39,173 nt of DNA from Eubacteriales bacterium (GTDB lineage: Bacteria; Bacillota; Clostridia; Lachnospirales; Lachnospiraceae), in contig JAUNFZ010000020.1 in the NCBI GenBank assembly GCA_030524785.1, positions 1-39,173 on the forward strand. The letters are read 5' to 3'. Each line of letters begins with the position of its first letter. Position 1 is the stretch's first letter. Both the position numbers and the translations under genes were made by a program. Under the pieces are notes generated by a model. The model searched no databases, was not told where the DNA came from, and was given only the letters and a program-made list of their open reading frames with translations. This document shows, in pieces, positions 33,576 to 39,173 of the stretch.

Positions 33576-34265
33576 TCAGACTTTGAACCGATATCCCACT
33601 CCCCAGATTGTTTCGATATACTGGGGCTTTGAAGTATTCGTCTCCACTTTTTCGCGGATCTTTTTGATATGGACGGTCACCGTAGCGATATCGCCAATCG
33701 ACTCCATATCCCAGATTTCCCGAAACAGTTCTTCCTTGGTAAACACCCGGTTCGGATTTTCCGCCAGAAACGTCAGCAGGTCAAATTCTTTTGTGGTAAA
33801 AGGCTTTTCCTCGCCGTTAATCCAGACGCGGCGGGCCGTTTTGTCGATCTTGATTCCCCGGATTTCCACAATGTCGTTTTCTTTTACGTTGGAGTGTACC
33901 AGCCTTTCATAACGGGCGAGATGCGCCTTCACGCGGGCCACCAGTTCGCTGGGGCTGAAGGGCTTCGTCATGTAGTCGTCGGCGCCCAGGCCCAGGCCCC
34001 GGATTTTGTCAATATCATCCTTTTTTGCAGAAACCATCAGCACCGGGATATCCTTCTTCTCCCGGATCTTGCGGCAGATTTCAAAGCCGTCCATCTCCGG
34101 CAGCATCAGATCAAGAATCACCAGGTTAAAGTCTTCCTGCAGCGCGCACTGCAACCCCGCATCGCCGCGCCGCTCTGTCTGCACCTCAAATCCGCTCAGC
34201 TCCAGGTAGTCCTTCTCTAATTCTGCGATACTCTCCTCATCCTCGATAATCAGTATCTTACTCAT
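33576..34265 (-). CDS. OmpR/PhoB-family response regulator
   Basis: This 229-residue DNA-binding regulator has a receiver domain with the acidic pair in IEDEES, phosphoryl site Asp52 (VILDLMLP) and conserved Lys in MTKPF. A C-terminal winged-helix domain follows (TKEFDLLTFLAENPNRVFTKEEL, then VTVHIKKIREK). AGGAGG lies about 10 nt before the ATG. It starts 25 bp after the sensor kinase, its obvious partner. Targets cannot be told from this window. Confidence 0.96.
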   Translation of the reverse strand: MSKILIIEDEESIAELEKDYLELSGFEVQTERRGDAGLQCALQEDFNLVILDLMLPEMDGFEICRKIREKKDIPVLMVSAKKDDIDKIRGLGLGADDYMTKPFSPSELVARVKAHLARYERLVHSNVKENDIVEIRGIKIDKTARRVWINGEEKPFTTKEFDLLTFLAENPNRVFTKEELFREIWDMESIGDIATVTVHIKKIREKVETNTSKPQYIETIWGVGYRFKV

Positions 34266-34290
34266 TTGCTGCTTCCTCCTGCTACTATTT

Positions 34291-35472
34291 TTACGCTGGC
34301 TGCGCCACCGTTACTTTTCTCAGAACAAAATACATCACTGTGCCTGTGCCCGGCTTGCTGCTGGCCCAGATCTTTCCTCCGTGGTCCTCCACGATCTTGC
34401 GCACGATGGAAAGCCCTATGCCGCTGCCGCCCATAGAAGAATTTCGTGATGCGTCCGTGCGGTAAAAGCGGTCGAAAATATAAGGCAGCTCCTTGGGACC
34501 GATTCCCTTGCCGTTGTCCTCGATCTCCACCTGGATAAAATCACCCACATCCTTCACGCGAATATTGATGCGGCCCTTCGGTTTGTCCATATATTTCACA
34601 GAATTTCCGATAATGTTGTTGATTACCCGCTTCATCTGCTCTGCGTCGGCAATAACCTCCACGTCCTCATCCACATAATTCGAATAAGAGAAATCAATAT
34701 TTTTCGATTCCAGATCAAGCCCGACCTCCTCAAAGCAGTCTTCAAAATAACTGCTGACATTGATCTTGTCAAAGGTATAGGGAATACGGTTCGTATCGAT
34801 TTTCGAGTAAAACGTCAGCTCGTTAATCAGCCGGTCCATATCGTTAGCTTTATTATAAATTGTGCGGATATAGCGGTCCATTTTCTCCGGCGTATCCGCC
34901 ACCCCGTCCATAATTCCCTCCACATAGCCTTTGATGGCGGTGATCGGCGTTTTCAGGTCGTGGGAAATATTGCTGATCAGCTCCTTGCTCTCCTTATCGT
35001 ACTCCAGCTTTTCCTCCGAGCTCTCTCTCAGTTTGAGGCGCATTTCCTCAAAATCCCGGCACAGATCGCTGATCTCGTCATCACCCGACACCTCCAGGGT
35101 AAAGTCGAGATTTCCCTCCGCAATATTGTGCGTCGCTTTTTTCAGCTTCATCAGCGGCACATTGATCCCCGTATAAATCCATCCAATCAAAAGAAGTGCC
35201 GTCAGGAAAAGAATCAAAACCGCGGCAATCATCATATCTTTCAGGAAGCTTCGTATTTCCGGCACCATTCCCCCGGGCGTCACCGCATGGGACTGACCGT
35301 CGGCAGACGCCTGTCCTTCGGTTTCCTGCTCATACATCTGAAGCTGATTCGCATATTCTTCGAGATACTGCAGCTGACGGTTTCCGTTGATCATCATAAT
35401 GCCCAGAAACATCACGATCGGCATAATGACAATGATGCAAAATGAAATCACCAGCTTTGTTTTCAGCTTCAT
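34291..35472 (-). CDS. Membrane sensor histidine kinase
   Basis: This 393-residue kinase has membrane segments at about 7-28 and 87-110, with a short extracytoplasmic loop of about 58 residues. A HAMP domain follows (about 110-163), then the dimerisation helix with His171 (SNISHDLKTP), the N box (NNIIGNSVKYM), the DNGKGIG and IFDRFYR motifs, and GGSGIGLSIV. The small outer loop suggests sensing at or in the membrane, as in envelope-stress kinases. The kinase gene precedes the regulator, the reverse of the more common order. AAGGAG precedes the ATG. Confidence 0.95.
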   Translation of the reverse strand: MKLKTKLVISFCIIVIMPIVMFLGIMMINGNRQLQYLEEYANQLQMYEQETEGQASADGQSHAVTPGGMVPEIRSFLKDMMIAAVLILFLTALLLIGWIYTGINVPLMKLKKATHNIAEGNLDFTLEVSGDDEISDLCRDFEEMRLKLRESSEEKLEYDKESKELISNISHDLKTPITAIKGYVEGIMDGVADTPEKMDRYIRTIYNKANDMDRLINELTFYSKIDTNRIPYTFDKINVSSYFEDCFEEVGLDLESKNIDFSYSNYVDEDVEVIADAEQMKRVINNIIGNSVKYMDKPKGRINIRVKDVGDFIQVEIEDNGKGIGPKELPYIFDRFYRTDASRNSSMGGSGIGLSIVRKIVEDHGGKIWASSKPGTGTVMYFVLRKVTVAQPA

Positions 35473-35535
35473 AAAAACAGCTCCTTCATGTGAAAGTAAA
35501 ACATAAGCGCCGTCTATGCGGCAGCTTTCATTTTT

Positions 35536-35541
35536 ACTATA
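35536..35541 (-). promoter_or_regulatory. Extended -10 promoter of the kinase-regulator operon
   Basis: The minus strand has TGGTATAGT, an extended -10 element, about 65 bp before the kinase start. No good -35 box is visible. Confidence 0.5.
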
Positions 35542-35589
35542 CCATAAAAGAGCTGCTTTTGCACCTAAACAAACATGTGCTTTTCTAAA

Positions 35590-35626
35590 TTTTTTATAAA
35601 ACGCCGCTGTCTTCTGCTCACAGGCG
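35590..35626 (-). terminator. Probable terminator after metK
   Basis: On the minus strand CGCCTGT pairs with ACA(GC)GGCG, with a two-base bulge, followed by TTTTATAAAAAATTT. The stem is imperfect. Confidence 0.5.
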
Positions 35627-35632
35627 CACGTC

Positions 35633-36820
35633 TCATAAGTACTTCTTCAGCGCCTCCGCGCGGTCCAGTTTCTCCCAGGGGAGATCCAGGTCGCTCCTGC
35701 CGAAATGGCCGTAGGAAGCTGTCTGCTTATAAATCGGCCTGCGAAGGTCAAGCATCTTGATGATGCCCGCCGGCCGGAAGTCAAAATTCTCTCTGAGAAT
35801 CTCGGTGATTTTCTCGTCGGACACTTTGCCCGTTCCAAAGGTGTCCACCATAATGGAGGTGGGCTGCGCCACGCCGATGGCGTAGGAGAGCTGTATCTCG
35901 CACTTCTCCGCCAGTCCCGCAGCCACGATGTTCTTCGCTGCATAGCGGGCTGCGTAAGCTCCCGAGCGGTCTACTTTCGTGCAGTCCTTGCCCGAAAAGG
36001 CGCCGCCGCCGTGCCTTGCATATCCGCCGTACGTATCCACGATAATCTTGCGTCCCGTCAGTCCGCTGTCGCCGTGGGGTCCGCCAATCACAAAGCGTCC
36101 CGTAGGATTGACAAAGAATTTTGTATGCTCATCCACCATTTCTTTTGGCAGAATCGCGTCAAACACATACTTTTTGATGTCTTCATGTATCTGCTCCTGG
36201 GTCACTTCGGGATCATGCTGGGTAGACAGCACAACCGCGTCCAGGCGCACCGGCCTGTCGTTCTCATCATATTCCACCGTCACCTGCGTTTTTCCGTCCG
36301 GGCGCAGATAGGGCAGCGTGCCGTTCTTGCGCACCTCTGTAAGGCGCCGCGCCAGCTTGTGTGCCAGCCAGATCGGGTATGGCATATATTCTTCCGTCTC
36401 GTTGGTGGCATATCCGAACATCATGCCCTGGTCGCCTGCGCCAATTGCCTCAATCTCGCGGTCGGACAGCGTATTTTCCTTTGCCTCCAGCGCTTTGTCC
36501 ACACCAAGAGCGATGTCCTTTGACTGTTCGTCGATTGCGGTAATCACGCCGCAGGTATCAGCGTCAAACCCATACTTTCCTCTCGTATAGCCGATCTCCC
36601 GCACCGTATCGCGCACAATTTTCTGAATATCTACATAGGCTTTTGTGGTAATTTCTCCCATCACCAACACCATGCCTGTGGTCGTCGCCGTCTCGCAGGC
36701 CACACGGCTCATGGGATCCTGCGACAGCAGTGCGTCCAAAATAGCATCGGAAATCGCATCGCACATCTTATCGGGATGGCCTTCTGTTACAGATTCTGAA
36801 GTAAATAGTCTTTTTTCCAT
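35633..36820 (-). CDS. metK: S-adenosylmethionine synthetase
   Basis: This 395-residue enzyme makes SAM from methionine and [45 protein letters not shown] and [16 protein letters not shown] are the family signatures, with ATP and methionine residues in place. AAGGAGG precedes the ATG by about 7 nt. The leader holds a SAM-I riboswitch and terminator, so the gene should be shut off when SAM is plentiful. It is transcribed separately from murA upstream. Confidence 0.98.
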   Translation of the reverse strand: MEKRLFTSESVTEGHPDKMCDAISDAILDALLSQDPMSRVACETATTTGMVLVMGEITTKAYVDIQKIVRDTVREIGYTRGKYGFDADTCGVITAIDEQSKDIALGVDKALEAKENTLSDREIEAIGAGDQGMMFGYATNETEEYMPYPIWLAHKLARRLTEVRKNGTLPYLRPDGKTQVTVEYDENDRPVRLDAVVLSTQHDPEVTQEQIHEDIKKYVFDAILPKEMVDEHTKFFVNPTGRFVIGGPHGDSGLTGRKIIVDTYGGYARHGGGAFSGKDCTKVDRSGAYAARYAAKNIVAAGLAEKCEIQLSYAIGVAQPTSIMVDTFGTGKVSDEKITEILRENFDFRPAGIIKMLDLRRPIYKQTASYGHFGRSDLDLPWEKLDRAEALKKYL

Positions 36821-36852
36821 GTTGATTCCTCCTTATGTGATATATGAGGGCC

Positions 36853-36882
36853 ATAAAAAACAGCCCGAATAATCGGACTGTT
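36853..36882 (-). terminator. Expression-platform terminator of the SAM riboswitch
   Basis: On the minus strand AACAGTCCG pairs with CGGGCTGTT around a short loop, followed by TTTTTT. It lies just before the metK ribosome binding site. Confidence 0.9.
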
Positions 36883-36898
36883 TCATTTCTTTCACAAT

Positions 36899-36999
36899 CC
36901 TCTTATTGTTCGAGTAACTCGCTCAGGTTGGCACCTTCCGTCTCCGGGGTTGCCGTGGCTTCACAGATCCTTTGTATCTCCACCACTCTGAATAAAAGG
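36899..36999 (-). promoter_or_regulatory. SAM-I (S-box) riboswitch upstream of metK
   Basis: On the minus strand the S-box blocks are clear: TTCAGAGTGGTGGAG, GTGAAGCCACGGCAACC and GGTGCCAACCTGAGCGAG. P1 is closed by CCTTTTATT (36991-36999) and AATAAGAGG (36899-36907). A TATAAT at 37004-37009 would start transcription almost at the first base of P1. Confidence 0.9.
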
Positions 37000-37003
37000 T
37001 AAT

Positions 37004-37009
37004 ATTATA
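37004..37009 (-). promoter_or_regulatory. -10 element of the metK riboswitch promoter
   Basis: The minus strand has TATAAT just before the riboswitch P1 stem, overlapping the region right after the murA stop. The -35 is not obvious. Confidence 0.5.
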
Positions 37010-37017
37010 TAAAATTT

Positions 37018-38310
37018 TTAACCGACACGAAGCTTGAATTTCTGAATTTCTTTCTCGCTGGAAACCTTTTCAATCTCCGCTCCCAGGCCGCGCAGCTTTT
37101 CTTCGAAATACTCGTAGCCCCGCTGAATATAGACAATGTCGTCCACAATCGTAATTCCCTCGGCCGCCAGACCGGCAATCACAAGCGCCGCGCCTGCACG
37201 AAGATCCGGAGCGCTTACTCTTGCTCCCGTCAGCTTTTCCATACCATAGATAATGGCTGTATTTCCCTCTACTTTAATATCCGCTCCCATGCGCACAAGC
37301 TCGTCCACATATTTGAAGCGATTTTCAAAAATACTTTCCGTTACCAGGCTGGTTCCACTGGCCAGCGCCAGCGCCACTCCGATCTGCGGCTGCATATCCG
37401 TGGGATACCCGGGATAAGGCAATGTCTTCACATTCGTATTTTTCAGGCGTTTCGTCGCAACCACGCGAACGGCGTCATCAAATTCCTCCACCTGGCACCC
37501 TATCTCAACCAGCTTGGCCGACGTAGCCTCCAGATGCTTTGGAATCACATTTTTTACGATAACGTCTCCTCTGGTAGCCGCTGCGGCAAACATAAAGGTT
37601 CCCGCTTCTATCTGATCCGGGATAATCGAATATTCCGTAGAGTGGAGGCGTTCCACGCCCCGGATACGGATCACATCCGTACCTGCGCCCTTGATATTCG
37701 CACCCATACTGTTCAGGAAATTTGCCACGTCCACCACATGAGGTTCTTTTGCGGAGTTTTCAATGATCGTGCGTCCCTCCGCCATGGACGCCGCCATCAT
37801 AATATTGATGGTCGCTCCCACAGAAACCGTATCCAGGTAAATATGAGCTCCTCTCAGATGCTCTGCTTCCGCAATGATTGCTCCGTTGCGAATCTTTGTC
37901 TTGGCTCCCAGAGCTTTGAATCCCTTCAGGTGAAGATCTATCGGACGGCTGCCGATATTGCAGCCTCCCGGAAGCGGAACTTCCGCTCTTTTATATTTTC
38001 CAAGAAGCGCTCCCAGTAAATAATAAGAGGCTCTGATTTTCTTTATATATTCATAATCTACGCTGATGCTTCCGATACCGGAACCGTTAATTAATGCTGA
38101 TGTTCTGCTGATTCTGTCGATTTTCGCACCGATCTGGCCAATTGCCTCCAGCAAGACGTTGATATCCTGAACGTCAGGCAAATTGTCAATGCGAACTGTT
38201 TCGTCTGTCATAATGGCCGCGGCAAGAATACCCAGCGCGGCATTCTTAGCTCCGCCAATTTCTACCTCGCCGACGAGAGGATTCCCGCCTTTGATAATAT
38301 ACTGTTCCAT
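37018..38310 (-). CDS. murA: UDP-N-acetylglucosamine 1-carboxyvinyltransferase
   Basis: This 430-residue enzyme adds enolpyruvate to UDP-GlcNAc, the first committed step of peptidoglycan synthesis. The catalytic and fosfomycin-target cysteine is present at Cys117 in PGGCNIGSRPIDLHL. GGAKNAALGILAA at the start and YPTDMQPQ near the middle are family marks. CGAGGTG lies about 6 nt before the ATG. It is preceded by a promoter and a short leader hairpin, and followed directly by the metK riboswitch without a clear terminator of its own. Confidence 0.97.
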   Translation of the reverse strand: MEQYIIKGGNPLVGEVEIGGAKNAALGILAAAIMTDETVRIDNLPDVQDINVLLEAIGQIGAKIDRISRTSALINGSGIGSISVDYEYIKKIRASYYLLGALLGKYKRAEVPLPGGCNIGSRPIDLHLKGFKALGAKTKIRNGAIIAEAEHLRGAHIYLDTVSVGATINIMMAASMAEGRTIIENSAKEPHVVDVANFLNSMGANIKGAGTDVIRIRGVERLHSTEYSIIPDQIEAGTFMFAAAATRGDVIVKNVIPKHLEATSAKLVEIGCQVEEFDDAVRVVATKRLKNTNVKTLPYPGYPTDMQPQIGVALALASGTSLVTESIFENRFKYVDELVRMGADIKVEGNTAIIYGMEKLTGARVSAPDLRAGAALVIAGLAAEGITIVDDIVYIQRGYEYFEEKLRGLGAEIEKVSSEKEIQKFKLRVG

Positions 38311-38365
38311 TGGACACCTCGAAATATTTTATTATTTACACTTTTCCCCGGTACTACATTCCCCT

Positions 38366-38391
38366 AAAAGGTCTTCGTCGCCAAAGACCTT
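38366..38391 (-). promoter_or_regulatory. Hairpin at the 5' end of the murA transcript
   Basis: On the minus strand AAGGTCTT pairs with AAGACCTT around TGGCGACG, followed by TTAGGGG. Given the -10 at 38399, it would form at the very start of the mRNA. It might stabilise the transcript or act as a weak terminator. Confidence 0.5.
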
Positions 38392-38398
38392 ACCGTAA

Positions 38399-38404
38399 AT
38401 TATA
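38399..38404 (-). promoter_or_regulatory. Extended -10 promoter of murA
   Basis: The minus strand has TGGTATAAT, a perfect extended -10, with TTGTTT 19 bp upstream as a loose -35. Confidence 0.65.
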
Positions 38405-38539
38405 CCACATTCTCGTGATTTGTAAACAAAAATTAATTTATCGACATATTTCTCTCACATTTTGAAATTTATTTGAAACAATATCTGGTAGTGATTTTCC
38501 AAAATCCTTTGCTTCTCCCTACCATATCTTGATTTTTTC

Positions 38540-39109
38540 TTAAGATTTCTTTTTTTTCACCGAATATCCGAAAGTTCCCAAAAGCCGGCCCAAAGCCCGG
38601 TACTCTCCATGGGAATATGCCGCCAGAGCAGTATCGTTTAAATGAAATTTTCCTTTGCTGTCAATGTAACGCTCATCCACATGCACTGCCAGCACGTCAG
38701 CCAAAAACATGTGATGAGATCCAAGCTCTATGACCTGGCTTACGCGACATTCAATGTTTACCGGGCTCTCGGCAATCCCCGGCGCCTGAATGAACTTCGA
38801 AGGCTGTGCGGTCAGATGAAGCCTCGAAAACTTGTCCATCTCCCTGCCGGAACGGACTCCGCAGGTATCCGCCGCCTTTACCAGTTTTTCCGTTGTCAAA
38901 TTCACCACAAATTCGCCCGTTTCCCGTATCACCGGATACGAGTGGCGTTCCGGGCGCACCGAAATATACAGCATAGCCGGATTTGTACAAACGGTTCCCG
39001 TCCATGCCACGGTGATAATATTTGCCTTCTCTCCCGGCCGCTGGCAGCTCACCATCACGGCCGGAAGCGGATAAAGCATATTTCCGGCCTTCCATATCTG
39101 TTTTCCCAC
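38540..39109 (-). CDS. Flavin reductase-like FMN-binding protein (flavoredoxin type)
   Basis: This 189-residue protein has the split-barrel FMN-binding fold: PLPAVMVSC, NIITVAWTGTVCTNPAMLYISVRPERHSY, GEFVVNLTT and GSHHMFLADV. Members reduce flavins or carry electrons, often with a cysteine near NPAMLYIS or CGVRSGREMDKF. The start is a GTG at 39109 with GGCGGAG a few nt upstream, which is weak; the reading frame stays open to the window edge, so a start outside the window is possible. No clear terminator is visible between it and murA. Confidence 0.82.
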   Translation of the reverse strand: MGKQIWKAGNMLYPLPAVMVSCQRPGEKANIITVAWTGTVCTNPAMLYISVRPERHSYPVIRETGEFVVNLTTEKLVKAADTCGVRSGREMDKFSRLHLTAQPSKFIQAPGIAESPVNIECRVSQVIELGSHHMFLADVLAVHVDERYIDSKGKFHLNDTALAAYSHGEYRALGRLLGTFGYSVKKKKS

Positions 39110-39173
39110 TGTTCTCCGCCTTTCCTGCAGCTTCTGCTTCTTGCCGCATTTTCTGTTTATCCTGCGGCTTCTG
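39110..39173. other. Window-edge sequence upstream of the flavin reductase
   Basis: The minus strand has two near-copies of CAGAAGC(C/T)GCAGG about 37 bp apart, and two open reading frames reach the edge. It may be the end of an upstream gene rich in Gln, Lys and Glu, but too little is visible to call it. Confidence 0.3.

Noticed and set aside
1-39173. CRISPR array, tRNA, rRNA, prophage or insertion sequence
   Set aside because: No regularly spaced repeats, tRNA or rRNA sequence, transposase or phage genes were found by reading the window.

Overview
The window looks like chromosomal DNA from a gut-type Firmicute of the Lachnospiraceae/Clostridia group. The evidence is type III glutamine synthetase, an ammonium channel fused to a P-II domain, choline-binding-type wall repeats, NlpC/P60 and SH3 wall proteins, a DUF1846 protein, DegV, strong AGGAGG ribosome binding sites, and lysine and SAM-I riboswitches with intrinsic terminators. 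I see no rRNA, tRNA, insertion sequence, prophage or CRISPR array. Most genes lie on the minus strand; only DUF1846-pyrG-mnmM and typA lie on the plus strand.

Layout. (1) 1-5.1 kb: a minus-strand surface operon encoding a transglutaminase-like protein with 12 wall-binding repeats, an MBOAT O-acyltransferase, an AlgX/DHHW-like SGNH protein and a partial SH3 lipoprotein. A run of nine G sits in its upstream region. (2) 5.4-9.6 kb: nitrogen assimilation, with an Amt-PII fusion behind a hairpin-rich leader and glutamine synthetase III. (3) 9.7-11.2 kb: a secreted NlpC/P60 wall hydrolase. (4) 11.4-16.6 kb: ftsH, a 75-residue unknown, a MoxR AAA ATPase and a VWA protein, read in that order. (5) 16.9-20.8 kb, plus strand: DUF1846, pyrG (preceded by a terminator and a structured element) and an mnmM/ytqB-like methyltransferase. 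(6) 20.9-25.1 kb: DegV, a lipoprotein with three internal repeats, and dapA-dapB behind a lysine riboswitch. (7) 25.2-28.5 kb: a CobA/CobO-like ATPase, a tandem-OB SSB-like protein and typA. (8) 28.4-33.2 kb: a tightly packed six-gene operon reading Sir2-like, ATP-grasp, SMR-like, SMR-like, ArnC/GtrB-like glycosyltransferase, ATP-grasp. (9) 33.3-35.5 kb: a sensor kinase, a response regulator and a small membrane protein. (10) 35.6-39.1 kb: metK with a SAM-I riboswitch, murA, and a flavin reductase-like gene.

The most likely undescribed system is region 8. Its glycosyltransferase and paired small transporters resemble the polyprenyl-phosphate-sugar synthesis and flipping steps of aminoarabinose-type modification (ArnC, ArnE/F). 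Here they are combined with two different ATP-grasp ligases and a sirtuin-like protein whose usual NAD-site residues are replaced. Together they could make and export a decorated lipid-linked sugar for the cell surface, but that function is inferred. Other leads are the possible phase-variable promoter of the surface operon, the amt leader, the structured element before pyrG, and the repeat lipoprotein.
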